64,000 bases of DNA from Achaetomiella virescens (taxonomy: Eukaryota; Ascomycota; Sordariomycetes; Sordariales; Chaetomiaceae): contig JARNGD010000120.1 of NCBI GenBank assembly GCA_031001845.1, forward strand, positions 1 to 64,000. The letters are read 5' to 3'. Shown here one piece after another: positions 21,996 through 34,400 of this stretch. Within the stretch, counting starts at the first letter, position 1. Each line of letters begins with the position of its first letter. The notes under the pieces were generated by a model. The model saw only the letters and a list, made by a program, of their open reading frames with translations, did not search any database and was not told the origin of the DNA. Made by a program: the position numbers and the translations under genes.

Positions 21996-24736
21996 ATGGC
22001 TGGGCGTGGAAGAGGCCGTCCTCCTTCGCGATCAGCTCAGGAGCCTACTGCAGGCCCGAGCCGACGCTCGACGCGTCAGCAGCAGCAACAACACCAGGGC
22101 GCGACTCAACCGCAACAAGAACTCCAAGAGGGACAGCCACAACTAGACTTGGGGCAACAGCATCAACACCAACAAGAACAGCAGGACCAGGCGCGCGAAC
22201 CGCAGCACCAACCGGAAGCCCCAATGTCTGCGCCGGTCTACGACCAAATAATCGACCCGGCCATCGCTGGGCCTCAGGACGCCGCCATGCCTCCTCCTCC
22301 TGTCCCCGCTGCTAAGAACCCGCGCGGGCAGGTAGTGCCGCATGTCGCCCGACGGGGGACGCGCCGCGATGCGCGGGCGTCCAGCATCGCCAGCATCAAC
22401 AGTCTTGCTCCCACAGACGCCTTCTCATCTCAGCCCGAACCCCAGAGTGAGTGTTTCATCTTCTTTTGGTCCGCCGTGCCTGGCTTTTGCATTTTCTGAC
22501 CAGCTGTTGCAGGCACTGGCCCCCAGAGGACAACACCAGCGCGCGTGTTCGGCACGGCTGGTCGTGCGGCGTCCACCGTTTCTGAGATGGCGGAAACCCC
22601 GAGCCAGAGAGCGGCTCGGACAAGGCTCATGAACGCATGCTGGATCGTCTGTTTACCGCGTCCGATGACCTCTTTACCCACCTCTGCAGGGACAAAGCAG
22701 ACCCCGAAATGTGGGAGGCTGAGCGAGCGGGCTATAGGGAAGCCTTCGAAGCGTACCGCTCTCGCTACGTGCCTGACCCCTCCAACCCTGTCGTGGACCC
22801 GGCTTTTGTCGCCCAGACGATGCGGCTCAACGAGGCTTCGCCGCTGTGGCTCAAAGTCTCCAGGGTTGTATCCGCTGCGAACCTCGCCTCGCTTCTCGAC
22901 GACACCGCATCAATAAGCCAGGAAGACCTTCTGCCTCTGCTCCAGGACTGGGATTCGTGCTTCCCTGACTTCTTCATCAGTGAAGATCTTCGAGAGGCTG
23001 ACCGCAACGTGAGCACCGAGACCGGGAAGCTGATCGAGATGCTTATCAACCAGACTTTGGAGATCCGGACACATCTGTCCATCTCCACGTTCCTGAAGCT
23101 GCAAGCAGACCGGGGCGGACCGTCCAACGCCGTGGAGGAGGTTGCCAGACTTTGGTGCGACGGCAATCCCTCCGTTGAAGCCGTCCAGGATTTCTTGAGA
23201 GGCGACAAGGACGCACTCAAGTTGAAAGTTGGAGCATGGTCGGATTCTGGGGCTGCTGATTTGGACAGTCAGTGGACCGAGATACGGTTCAACGCGATTT
23301 TCTCCCAGCTGCTGGAGCACGGCCCTGGAGCCGATCCACAGAGGATCTATGAGACGTTTCCGCTCGACAACTTTGTTAGCAGTTTGCGGGAACTTGTCAA
23401 GACCTGCTTCCAGAAAACCAAGGACGCGCTTCAGCAGGAGTACTCTGCTGGGCGTGACGCCTCCTTGCCTTTGGGCGCCTCCGACACTGCTTCGAGGGCC
23501 GATTCGCAAATTCGATCTCAGCTTGAGACCGATGCGCTGGGTCACTCATTCAACCGGGCAGGACCTGGGTAAGTCGGCTCTCCCCCACTCTCCAGTGTTT
23601 GCGGACTAATCACTTCTCATTAGTGCCCCGGTTTCATACAACCTGGATGCTCTGCGGATGATGAAGCAGCTGGAACAGCAGGAGCCCCTGCCGTATGGTG
23701 GTGGTCTTCCGGCCGCCTACCCTCCAGCGTCTCGAATTCCTTATCCGCCAGGTCTGAGCAACTCCCCGCCTGGCTCGGTGTATGCCGATCCAACGCAGCA
23801 GGGCGGGTTCCCCTCCAATGGCTCCATCTATGCCGCCTCGGCTGCCCAGGTCTCGGGGAGGAAGAGGCACGCCCAAGACGAGCCCGTGACGGCTGCTGGG
23901 TCCGCCGCGCCGGCTGCGAAGAGGCCCCGCGCGAGGCGTAAGAGGAACGAGGTCCTGGAGGCCGCAATGGGTCCCGCTTCAACGGCCCCGGCAGGCACAA
24001 CAGTCGCCGCTGGCCAGTCGCAGTACCCACCTCTTCCTGGTTCGCAGGACGAGCCTGACTTGGACGCTGTGTCTCAGCGGACTAAGGCGATCTCGGCCAA
24101 CGCCCGGAAGGTCAAGGAGCCGCAAGTCCGCTCGTCTTGGGTCCGCAAGGATGTCAGCTTGCTTATCAAGGCAGTTAACACCTACCAATGCAAGTGGAGC
24201 ACCATTGAGAAGGAAATAAAGGCCGGCGTCATCCCGTTTGAGCGGCCCCGTGACCAGCAGGCACTCCGCGACAAGGCGCGACTTCTGAAGCAGGATTTCC
24301 TGAAGTAAGTGCCTTGTGTTATTCCTTGACGTCCCGTGCTGCCACTGAGCGGTCTGTTAACATGATGCCGCCCCACAGGGCCGATGCCGTCCTGCCTCGC
24401 GGCTTCGACCTTGTCGTGCTTGGCAAGAAAGAGAGAGAGGCCGTCAAGGCTTGCGGCAAGAATCCCGAGCGCAAGGAGGCAGATATCGATGAGAACGGAC
24501 AGCCTATCAACACGGAACTGGTGCCGGAGGAGGCTGCACCGGCTCCCATTCCCGCTCCGCTGCCCGCCCCCGAGCCTCAGCCGGAACTCCAGCCAGAGGC
24601 CCTGCCCGAACCCCAGCCTGAAGCTCAGCACGATGTCCAGCAGGAAGCGCAGCACGACGTTCCGCCCGAGGTTCAAGCGGAAGCTCAGCTCGAAGTTCAG
24701 CCCCAACCCGCGGCGCCGGAGCCGACTGCTGCTTAG
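21996..24736 (+). CDS. Myb/SANT-like DNA-binding protein with telobox-like helix
   Basis: The true start is ATG 21996 (MAGRGRGRPPSRSAQEP); an upstream GTG is in frame but not needed. Exon 1 is Gln-rich and ends PEPQ; the intron is 22447-22512. After a frame change near 22630, a long helical region (SDDLFTHLCRDKADPEMWEA to TCFQKTKDALQQEY) extends to about 23571. An intron separates it from a Pro/Ser linker with a basic cluster, AAKRPRARRKRNEV. The C-terminal Myb-like domain at about 24130-24305 reads SSWVRKDVSLLIKAVNTYQC, then KWSTIEKEIKAGVIPFERP and RDQQALRDKARLLKQ; the last segment resembles a telobox recognition helix. An intron at 24306-24379 is followed by a conserved segment and a Pro/Glu/Gln tail. 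By analogy with Taz1/Tay1-type proteins, binding to TTAGGG-like DNA is plausible but inferred. Confidence 0.75.
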
Positions 24737-25352
24737 GGCTCTTCAGTCTCGTCACGGTCTATGTCGCTTAGTGACTTTGGCTTTTGAGCTTGGAGGGGAC
24801 CCTTCCTGCCTCTTTCCCTTTCACATTGCTTCCGGTCAAGAATTAAGGATCCCAGATTTACCGGGGGATGATATGGGTCTAGTAGCAGCTTTGCAAACCC
24901 ATGCTTTGGGCTGTTAGGACGGGATTTGTCCCGGGGGATGGAGTGTTGGGAGCCTGGCTGTTAAGGCTCAGGCTTGAACGATTAGCGGACTTTAGCCACA
25001 GCAGAGGACATGGGCCTAGCCTTACATATCGTCATCAGTCCTATGATGGCCTTAGGCGGTCCTGGTTGTTTCTGTATTGTGTAAGATTGGCTTGTGCGAA
25101 TGAAAAGGAGTGCAGCGACTCTCTCTGCATGTGACTTCTCAGGTGATCCACTCCTTCATCGATCGGACAACCTTGGGCCATTCAGGGTCCGTGCACGACA
25201 ATGAGCGACCCCTGTTGTGGGGCGCCCCCCATTGGCAGCCCAGCATTGAATTGACAACGTCGCGAGTTGGGAGATTCCAACACAGGCTCACAACGCCCAG
25301 GCCCGACTTCCCCTAGCTTCCACCAGCGCATCCCCGTATTGTTCTGCCCACC
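24737..25352. other. Intergenic, nothing recognised
   Basis: 3' flank of the Myb gene and promoter of coatomer gamma, both on the plus strand. No other signal. Confidence 0.5.
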
Positions 25353-28300
25353 ATGAACTACGGGAAGAAGGACGAGGACGCCGACAGCGGCCTGGTCAAG
25401 ATTGACCGGACCCAGGTTTTCCAAGAAGGTAAGCGGGACCCTGAGGCTCTGCGTGCACACGGCGACACCCAGCAACAGCAGCTAATTGCAGCAAATATTG
25501 GCGGTCGGCGACAGCTCGTCTTTTCAACAACTCCCCCATCCAGCCGCGACGATGCCGCGTCCTCCTCACCAAGATCGCCCTCCTCCTCTACACGGGCGAG
25601 AAGTTCCCGACCACCGAAGCAACAACCCTCTTCTTCGGCATCTCGAAGCTCTTCCAGAATAAGGATGCCAGCCTGCGCCAGATGGTCCACCTGGTCATCA
25701 AGGAGCTGGCCAGCTCCGCCGAGGACATTATCATGGTTACGAGCACGATCATGAAGGATACCGGCGGCAGCACCGACTCGATTTACCGTCCCAACGCCAT
25801 CCGGGCTCTCTGCCGCATTATTGATGTAGGGCAGGCTGCCGATTGTGGGTTTCGAGGTGGTGCTGACATTTGCCCTTACAGGCGACCACTGTCCAGTCCA
25901 TTGAGCGTGTTATGAAGACGGCTATCGTCGACAAGAATCCCTCGGTCTCGTCTTCCGCCCTCGTGTCGTCGTACCACCTTCTCCCTATCGCTCGCGATGT
26001 CGTCAAGCGGTGGCAGAGCGAAACTCAGGAGGCCGCGGCCAGCACCAAGTCGTCTGGCGGCTTCTCCCTGGGCTTCTCGTCGTCTTCGAGCAACCTGCTG
26101 TCAGCAACTCGACCATGACGCAGTACCATGCGATCGGCCTGCTTTACCAGATGCGGATGCACGACAGGATGGCGTTGGTCAAGATGGTACAGCAGTTCGG
26201 TGCGGCTGGCGCGATGAAGAACCCAGCTGCTATTGTCATGCTCGTCCGTCTTGCTGCCCAGCTGGCCGAGGAGGACCATCAGCTCAGAAAGCCCATGATG
26301 CAGCTGCTGGATGGCTGGCTCCGGCACAAGAGCGAAATGGTCAACTTTGAGGCGGCCAAGGCTATCTGCGACATGCGGGACGTCAGCGACGCCGAGGTGT
26401 CGCAGGCGGTCACGTTCTCCAGCTCTTCCTCAGCTCTCCTCGCGCCGTGACCAAGTTCGCCGCGCTTCGCATCCTCCACAACATCGCCTCGTTCAAACCG
26501 CATGTTGTCAATGTGTGCAATCCGGATATCGAGCTCCTCATTTCTAACAGCAATCGCTCGATTGCTACCTTTGCCTCATCACTACCCTGCTCAAGACCGG
26601 AAACGAGGCCAGCGTCGATCGCCTCATGAAGCAGATCTCTGGCTTCATGTCAGAGATCACGGACGAGTTCAAGTTCACCATCGTCGAGGCGATCCGGACC
26701 CTCTGCCTCAAGTTCCCTAGCAAGCAGGCTGGTATGCTTCAGTTCCTGAGCGGTATCTTGCGCGACGAAGGCGGCTACGAGTTCAAGCGTGCTGTGGTGG
26801 AGAGCATGTTCGATCTGATCAAGTTCGTCCCGGAGTCCAAGGAGGAGGCGTTGCCCACCTCTGTGAGTTCATTGAGGACTGCGAGTTCACCAAGCTGGCC
26901 GTCCGTATCCTTCATCTTCTTGGGGTCGAGGGCCCCAAGACATCCCAGCCCACCAAATACATCCGGTATATTTACAATCGGGTTGTCCTGGAGAACGCTA
27001 TTGTGCGCGCAGCTGCCGTCACCGGCGCTGGCCAAGTTTGGTGTTGGCCAGAAGGACCCCGAGGTCAAGCGCAGCGTGGAGGTCTTGCTCACGCGGTGCT
27101 TGGATGATGTGGATGATGAGGTCCGTGACGCGCGGCTCTCAACCTCAGGCTCATGCATGAGGAAGACGAGCTGGCCACACGGTTTGTCAAAACGGTAAGC
27201 CTTTGACCCGGACTAGCGTGTGTGCTCATCGCATTCTGATAACATACTCGCAGACAACATGTTCGCCCTTCCATACTTCGAGCACCAGCTCGTCATGTAC
27301 GTCACATCAGATGACAAGTCGGCGTTCGAGACGCCATTCGATATCTCCAAGATCCGATCGTCACCCGCGAGGAGGCCGATGCCGAGGACAGGAATAAGAA
27401 GCTTACCGCGACTACCCCATCCCTCAAGCCGCCAAAGGTTGGCCCGACCAAGGCGGCCCCGTCGGCTGCCGAAGCCGCTGCTTCCGCCACGCAGCGGCGC
27501 AGAAGTACGCCCAGGAGTTGATGCAGATCCCCGAGCTAAAGGAGTTTGGCAGCGTGCTCAAGTCTTCCCCGCTCGTGAGCTCACCGAGGCCGAGACCGAG
27601 TACGTGGTGGGCGTTGTCAAGCATCTCTCAAGGAGCATATCGTGCTTCAGTACGAGATCAAGAACATCTTCCCCGCCACAGTCTTGGAGAATGTGTCGGT
27701 GATGGTCACCCTTCGGAAGAGAGGAGCTCGAGGACCTGTTTATCATTCAGGCGGAGAAGCTGAGACGGACGTCCCTGGCAAGGTCTACGTCGTCTTCCGC
27801 AAGGTCAATGGCGAAGGCTCGTTGCCCGTCAGCACCTTCTCCAACGTCCTCAGGTTCACTAGCAAGGAGATCGATCCTACGACTAACGAGCCTGAGGGGG
27901 CGGTTATTTGAGACGAGTATGAGGTGTCCGACTTTGATCTTACCGCAGTGATTACGTCATTCCACACATTCGCCAGCAACTTCGCCCACGTGTGGGAGCA
28001 AGTCGGTGGCCCAGGGAGAGGAGGCCGAGGAGACATTACAACTCAGCGGCATGAAGAGCATAGCAGGTATGTTGTCCTGCCTCCATATTGCTCACTGCGT
28101 AAGAGACGATACTGACCACGCGAAACAGAGGCGACCGAACAATTAGCCAAGGCGCTCTCGCTCCAGCCCCTGGAGGGGACAGACGTGCCGGAGAAACCAG
28201 ACGACGCACACCCTCAAGCTGCTCGGCAAGACGGACAACGGCGGGCGGGTGGTGGCCAACGTGCGGATGGCCTACTCGTCCAAGACGGGCGTCACGACCA

Positions 28301-28361
28301 AGATTACGGTGCGGAGCGAGGAGGAGGGTGTTGGGCTCTTGTTGTGGCATCGGTTGCTTAA
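25353..28361 (+). CDS. SEC21: Coatomer subunit gamma (gamma-COP, Sec21)
   Basis: Essential subunit of the COPI coat, which drives retrograde Golgi-to-ER transport. The start at 25353 gives MNYGKKDEDADSGLVKIDRT. After the first intron come TKIALLLYTGEKFPTTEAT and LFFGISKLFQNKDASLRQMV. The adaptin-like HEAT region continues through YHAIGLLYQMRMHDRMALVK and LLDGWLRHKSEMVNFEAAKA to DPEVKRSVEVLLTRCLDDVD near 27110. The hinge follows (KLTATTPSLKPPK). The C-terminal appendage includes EYVVGVVKHLF, VLQYEIKNIFPATVLENVSV and GRVVANVRMAYSSKTGVTTK, ending LVVASVA with the stop at 28359-28361. Introns lie near 25428-25490, 25826-25880, 27196-27253 and 28065-28128. About ten frame changes occur, for example near 26100, 26409, 26575, 26857, 27138, 27355, 27570, 27630 and 28335. 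The gene cannot be dispensable, so these are read as sequence errors. Confidence 0.96.
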
Positions 28362-29311
28362 TGACCATTGGATGGACGCATGGCGTTAGTGTTGATCGTT
28401 TTGCTGGTAACAAAATTGAGAGAGGAGCAGTTTCTCAGTTTGCGCTGTGCGAGGTGTCTGGGGTGGTTCTTTCTGTCTGAGGTCTTGTGCTGCTATATCG
28501 ATATGACTCCTATAGATTGGAGGTCTGAGTATGGGGAACGAATTAGACGATTGCTTGTCTGTCGAGGTGTGACATCCCATCTGGGGGCGCGGACCATCTG
28601 GACGACGGGGTCTGGTTTTGATTGGTTGTCCGCAAATCAGGGGCTCGGAGTGCCAAGCCATGGCCGTTCACATCATCGGCAGACACCGAGAAATCGGACC
28701 AGGCTCTCTGACTGCAGTATCGATAAGGATCAGAAATTGAAGCGGTGAGGGAAAGGTTGGAGACCATGTGAACACTTTCCGTCCCCAGAAAACTGGCGGA
28801 TGTTGTCATCAACAAGCGACGCGACTGTGTCCGGATGGATCCCAAGTCGACGCGATGCAGCGTCCAAATCAACAGTGCTTAAGGTCCAGCTGACCTACAA
28901 GGAGGTGGTGGAGGTTACGCGTGACGCCGTTCCCAGTTTTGCTTGGCCTGCTTCAATGACTGCCACAGACAAATAATGCACAGAACCGAAACGAAGCGCG
29001 GCAGGGTGTGCCGAGATCGACGGGAATGCTGTGGAAAAAAAAAAAGCAGACAGTTCCAAGCTTCTTCCCGCACCCCGATCCCGCAAATTCGACGATCCAC
29101 TTTGCTTCTTCTGCCATCTTCTCCCCTCTGAGCTTTTCTTCTGTTTCATCCGCCGAGCTGTCTCTCCAATCCATGCCGACTTCTCACGACTGTTGGCGGT
29201 GACACACGGCGCATGCCAACAAAACCACCGTCCGGACCCAATTGAGTCTGCGCTGTTGAAACCGCCAAACACCAAAGAGCGCGATATCGCGAACTCTCGA
29301 CCGCCGCCAAC
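28362..29311. other. Intergenic, nothing recognised
   Basis: 3' flank of coatomer gamma and promoter or leader of the phosphotransferase, both on the plus strand. There is an A-run at about 29035-29045 and a pyrimidine-rich leader near 29100-29180. Confidence 0.5.
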
Positions 29312-30654
29312 ATGGTCTACGTGCGGCAGGATTACCTGCCCAACCTGAAGCAGTACAAGTACTCGGGCGTCGACCACTCGCTCCTGTCGCGCTACGTGCT
29401 GAAGCCCTTCTACACCAATGTCGTCATCAAATGCTTCCCCATGAGCATGGCCCCGAACGCCATCACCCTGACGGGCTTCATGTTCGTCGTCGCCAACTTC
29501 CTGACGCTGCTCTGTACAACCCACCCTCGACCAGGACTGCCCGACATGGGTCTACTACAGCTGGGCCGCCGGGCTGTTCCTGTACCAGACCTTTGACGCG
29601 TGTGGACGGGACACAAGCGTAGGTTGCTCTTCCTGCTCTGCGCGGCCTGGAGACTAACCTGAGCGCCTCCATCAAAGCCGGCGCACCCACCAGTCCGGGC
29701 CCTCGGCGAGCTCTTCGACCACGGCGTCGACGCGCTCAACACCTGCCTCGAAGTCCTCATCTTCGCCGGCGCGACCAACATGGGCCAGAGCTGGAAGACG
29801 GTCGCGACCCTCTTTGCCAGCCTGCTGACCTTCTACGTGCAGACCTGGGACGAGTACCACACCAAGACGCTCACGCTCGGCATCATCAACGGGCCCGTCG
29901 AGGGCATCCTCACCGTCGTCGCCGTCTACGCCCTGACGGGCTACCTGGGTGGCGCCTCCTTCTGGTCGCGCGGCATGCTCTCCACGCTGGGCATCCCGCA
30001 GGCGCTCCCCGGCGGCTTCGTCGTCCTGCCCTCGGCGATCTACAACCTCTCGTTCACGCAGGGTACATGGTCCAGGGCGCCGTGGTGCTGGTCTACAACA
30101 CGGTCGAGTCGGCGCGCAACGTGATCCGCGCGCGGCGCGCCCGCGGCGACAGGTCGCGGCATGCGCTCGTCGGGCTGGCGCCCTTCTTCGCCGCCTGGGC
30201 GCTCATCGTCGCGTACCTCGCGCTGCAGCCCACCATCCTGCGCTGCCATCTGGTGCCCTTCGCCGTGTTCGCGGGCATCGTCAACGCCTATTCGGTCGGC
30301 CAGATGATCACGGCGCACCTCGTCAAGCTGCCGTTCCCGTACTGGAACGTCATGGTCATCCCGCTCGCCTTCGGCGTCATTGACTCGCTTGGGCCGGTGC
30401 TGCTCAAGCACAGCCCTGTGCCCTGGCTGGGGTGGCCCTCGGCGCTGGGCGACGGTGTCTACCAGGTCGCCTTCATGTTCTGCCTGCTTGGCATGGCGGT
30501 TGGCGTTTATGGCAGCTTCGTGGTGGATGTCATTGTGACCATCTGCGACTACCTCGACATTTGGTGCCTGACGATCAAGCATCCGTGGGTGGAGGGCCAG
30601 AACGGGAGCGCGTCGAAACAGGCCAATGGGAACGCGCAGAAGAAGGATCAGTGA
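29312..30654 (+). CDS. Choline/ethanolamine phosphotransferase (CDP-alcohol phosphatidyltransferase)
   Basis: It makes phosphatidylcholine or phosphatidylethanolamine from diacylglycerol and a CDP-alcohol in ER/Golgi membranes (Kennedy pathway). The start at 29312 gives MVYVRQDYLPNLKQYKYSGV. The conserved SMAPNAITLTGF is near 29445. The catalytic CDP-alcohol motif reads DGTQARRTHQSG, then GELFDHGVDALN, with the Asp residues in place; an intron of about 66 bp (29609-29674) splits it after DGTQA. Multiple membrane helices follow, and FPYWNVMVIPLAFGVIDSLG is near 30350. The C-terminus is GNAQKKDQ. Four small indels are evident: near 29515, near 29600, near 29700 (GGGCCCTCGG lacks one C) and near 30060 (CAGGGTAC lacks one G). 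Which CDP-alcohol is preferred cannot be read from the sequence. Confidence 0.94.
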
Positions 30655-31706
30655 AGGGATTTTGGGGGTTGGGGGGGTTCTCTTCGGGCGGCACCTCAAG
30701 ATACCCCGTCAGGGCGGCGGGCCTGCGAGCGCACCGCGGATGATCACGGACAGTCTGGGTTGTCCTCATCGACACCTGACGCGACGAATAGATCATCCCC
30801 TGGGACGAGGCGAGAAGGAGGGAACAATGTTGGCATGAGGGAGGGTGGGAAGCTAGCGGTGCCATTTGGGGGGGCGGGGGAGGGTTGGGCGGTAATGGAC
30901 GCATGATGCGTAATGAACATGGAGAGAACAGTGTCCCAAACAACGTAGGGCTGGACTCCAGACGGCACACATACGACAACTTTCGAATCGACACGACAGG
31001 GACGGATGGTATATATAGACTTGGTCGGGCTCACTGAGCAAGGCGTATCTGGGCGGCGTTTTGATTTCCAGTAACTGACTTCGCCCCCTTCTCGAACGCT
31101 CGCGCGATACCAGCTGGTTAGGTATATAGCTATGACTCTGCAGGAGCACAGTGCTTATGATAATGACATGACAAGTCGATGGCCAAGGCTAGAGCTATGG
31201 TTCATCATGGCTAGAGTGATTTCGTTCTATTGCCAAGTAGATTCCGATGAGAGACTGAGACATCAGTTCGTCCTGCAGCTTTATGCAACGGGGTATCTCT
31301 CGGAGACCACATGGGCGGTCAACGTTGACCCTCTTGCCTGGTCGATCCCTCTGCGCCCACCCACCCACAGGAGGCACATAATCAGAAGGACTGATTGTCA
31401 AGGACTCAAAACCCCAAAACAAACAAAAACAAAAAAAAAAAAAAAAAGTGCATGATTCTCAATGCTGCTTCCCGCCTGCGTTACACAAAAAAAAAAAGAA
31501 AGAAAGAAAAATCAAGGAACAACTCTGCGATTTGAGCGAGATGACGGAACAAACCTGCTCAACCATCTAATTGAATATCCCAAATCACATGTTGGAAAGA
31601 GCGTTCGTCGTAGTCATGGTATCGTCGTCATTGGTGTCGCTTCCTCTGGTCTTGATGTTAAATCATCGCCAGCAGTGAACCCGGCAGACCATTAAAACTG
31701 TCGTGT
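30655..31706. other. Convergent intergenic region, A-rich runs
   Basis: Lies between the 3' ends of the phosphotransferase (plus) and the bZIP gene (minus). It contains A-runs at 31431-31447 and 31487-31497 with adjacent GAAA repeats. No gene seen. Confidence 0.55.
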
Positions 31707-32950
31707 TTATAGCAGCTCGTCACTCCCCTCGGCGGCGCTCTGCTCGATGGCTTCGATGATGGCGCGCTCCTCGAACACCGGCCCTTGCCGTCACACTTGG
31801 CTTGCGGCCGCAGACGCTCGCTGACCTTGCTGACATCGACGAGTCCGCGCTTGAAGAGCTCGTGGTTGATGATGAACTCCCACGTCGCGCCTGCCGCAAG
31901 GAGGCGCTCCCCTCTGTCGCTCATGACTATCCTGTGCGGCCCCTTGTTGACGTGGCCCTGGGACGTTCGAGTAGAAGTCTGTCGGATTGTATTGTCATTG
32001 GGCCTGTCGTGATCGGCGCGGCGTTGGCTCCTGGCGACCCGGCGTTGGCGGCGACCAAGGACGTCGCTCGGAGGATCTCGTTCTCGGTGCTGATCTTCTG
32101 AAGATCGCGCTTCAGCTGCTCGTTCTCCGACACCGTCTCCTGCTGCGCCTGCTCAAGCTGCTGCTGCAGGGTTCTCGAGGTCTTTGACATGGCGTTTTTG
32201 CGCTCCCTGAATGCTCGCTGGCTGCACACAGGAAGGTTAGTAGCCATGGCGCAAAAGATAAAAGCCGGAAGAGAATGACACGGGGGTGCTGAACATACGC
32301 GGCGCGGTTCTGGGCTTTGCGCTTGCTCTGGGCAGGGGTAAGCTCGTCCTCCTCCGAGTTGGAACCATGTCTGCGGCTCTGGTTCTGATCTTCGGCTTCG
32401 ATCTTCGAGATGGGAAGGATCTCACGGTGGAGCCGGCTGGCGGACAAAGCCATTGACTGGCGGCACTGAACCTTGCACGGGATGCGGGCCCGGCGGGTCG
32501 GGGGGCTTGGAAAGGCTTGAGCGGAATTAAACTGGACGTAACTGTTTACGTTGTCAAAGTTTTGGAACTGATCGTGGGGGATGCCGCTGGGAACTGGTCG
32601 TAGATTTCCTGAGTAATGATTGTGTAAGCCTCGCGGATGCGCGCTACTGCGAGTCGGGAGGGACAAAATGCGGAGTCTCGCAGGGCTGACGAGGCCCGAA
32701 AACAACCCAATCGACTGCCAACATAAGATAAAGAACGTCGGCTCTCCTCCCGAGTCGCAGAAGTGCGCTCTTCCTGTCCCGCAGTGTATCAGGGAGGGCT
32801 GGAAGCCGGGAGGCGACCTACCGGAGGCGAGGTAGTGGTGAAGTCTTCCGAGACCACCGAGTTGGAATGCGCTGGCGTAAGGGGAGGAACCTGAGTCGGC
32901 ATGAACTGGTAGGGCGGAGCGCCAGGAAAGTATGTCTGTGAGTAGTCCAT
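31707..32950 (-). CDS. AP-1 (Yap/Pap1)-like bZIP transcription factor
   Basis: Nuclear DNA-binding regulator. The start at 32950 gives MDYSQTYFPGAPPYQFMPTQ. Intron 1 is about 32822-32611. The basic region reads EDELTPAQSKRKAQNRAA, a second intron (about 32302-32222) follows, then QRAFRERK, so the Yap signature NxxAQxxFR is split by it. A leucine zipper follows: LQQQLEQAQQETVSENEQL and DLQKISTENEILRAT. The conserved C-terminal block reads MSDRGERLLAAGATWEFI, NHELFKRGLVDVSKVSERLR and VFEERAIIEAIEQSAAEG, ending DELL at 31707. Only one Cys (AKCDGKG) is visible there, so there is no Yap1-type redox-sensing Cys cluster. Frame changes occur near 32420, 31960 and 31785 (one C missing in a coding GGGCC). 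Targets are unknown; stress response is the family's usual role. Confidence 0.88.
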
Positions 32951-34149
32951 ATTGGTGGTGTGTTTTTCTACTTATTTCTTCTTTGCGGACAGTTGGGGTT
33001 TGGCGAGAGGAAAGCGTAGGTGGACGATGAGATGCGTTTTCTGGATCCTGTGGAGGCTTTTCAGCACGGAGCCATGAACCCTTTGGGCTGCGCCATGGCT
33101 CGAGAAGTGTTCCTGGCGGGGGAGCTCCAGCCAGCCTCGCCTCACGGGGGTGGCGTGGGGCACGGAAGGTGGAGTCCACGGCGCTGACTATGGTTCTGGA
33201 AGTTCTTACTGTGATTGTCGAGGCTGGTGGGTGGGTCGATCCTGCAAAAGCCACCACCCACGGACACTCCTGTCCTCACTGACGGACCCTTGTTATTTTA
33301 AACATTGGAATTTCAACATTTAGAATTGTTGGACATCGCTCCGTAGACACACAGCTTCCTGTCTGCGCCAAAGGGAGCCCAGGGGTATTTCTCTGTTTCT
33401 GGATAACGCGACGACGAACAGCCAGGCTGCCAGTGGCGCTGAAGAGCATCTTCATTCCCATGTTCTCTCTTGTTCCTCACTCTGTCGGGTCCAGGACTCA
33501 TGCTACTTCCATCCACTGACATTTTGGCAAGTCGCTGTCCACTAAGTCAGATGACCTCGCTGGGAAGCTATCATCTTCTGTGGCAGTACGTTTTATCCTC
33601 TGCAGCAAACCCGAGGGCTGCGGTCAGTCGGCCCAGTCTGTAGGGTCAGGACCCTTTTCAGATTTCCAGTGACTTCTGCCCAGTGGGTATCAGACAAAGC
33701 CTCCTGCTTCCAGGGTGAGGTAAATGCATAACCGGGCGCCGTCCTATGACTGCATCCCGGAACCTTGGAACAACCTCGATTCAGGCTCTTTCGACCATTC
33801 GACAGGTTCATTCCCGTCTAAAGAAAGAAAGAATAACGATCGTCGCCGGTTTCTGGGGGGCAGCTGGTGTCAAGGTACGCTGGAGATGCACTCAAGGCGA
33901 GGTTGCTTCCTCGACTATGGACCAGGGTGCTGATGAACGCTTCCTCAGATACAGAAGTTATCAGGACAAGAGCAAGCACAAGAGAATGCCTCCGAACTGT
34001 TACAGATGGCATTCCGATGTGCCAACCTGCTCCGGGGGGCTTCCTGCTTCACAACATCAAACGTGCCAACACATCCCGTTCTTCAAGGCGTTGTCCAGTC
34101 AGTGGCTTGGAGCTGGCATTGGGGAAGAACACACCATTGCCATACTCCA

Positions 34150-34188
34150 TTTTTCTTCTTTTTCATTCTTTTCTTTTTCCTTTTTCTT

Positions 34189-34231
<43 letters not shown>
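34150..34231 (+). repeat. Pyrimidine tract ending in T41
   Basis: A CTTTTT-rich stretch passes into an uninterrupted run of 41 T at 34191-34231. On the minus strand this is a poly-A of 41, which could be the tail of a retroposed sequence or a plain microsatellite. I found no recognisable retroposon body next to it. Confidence 0.85.
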
Positions 34232-34232
<1 letters not shown>

Positions 34233-34400
34233 TCAGTCTCCCAGATATGGAATAGGTAATCTGTCCGTGGGAATGGCACTCGGCCTGCCCGGTCGTGTAT
34301 CCAGGCTGAACCCGTCAAGTGACGAGGTTGGGGATCACCATCAGATAACGACGTCACATAGTCAAATCACCAAACGAGGTTCATATTTACGTTGCGGCTG

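Noticed and set aside
25353..28361. Coatomer gamma as a pseudogene
   Set aside because: Protein similarity continues across every break and essential neighbours show the same one-base indels, so sequence error is the simpler reading.
34000..34260. Open frames with poly-Phe or poly-Lys around the T run
   Set aside because: They arise only from the 41-base T run and have no protein-like flanks.
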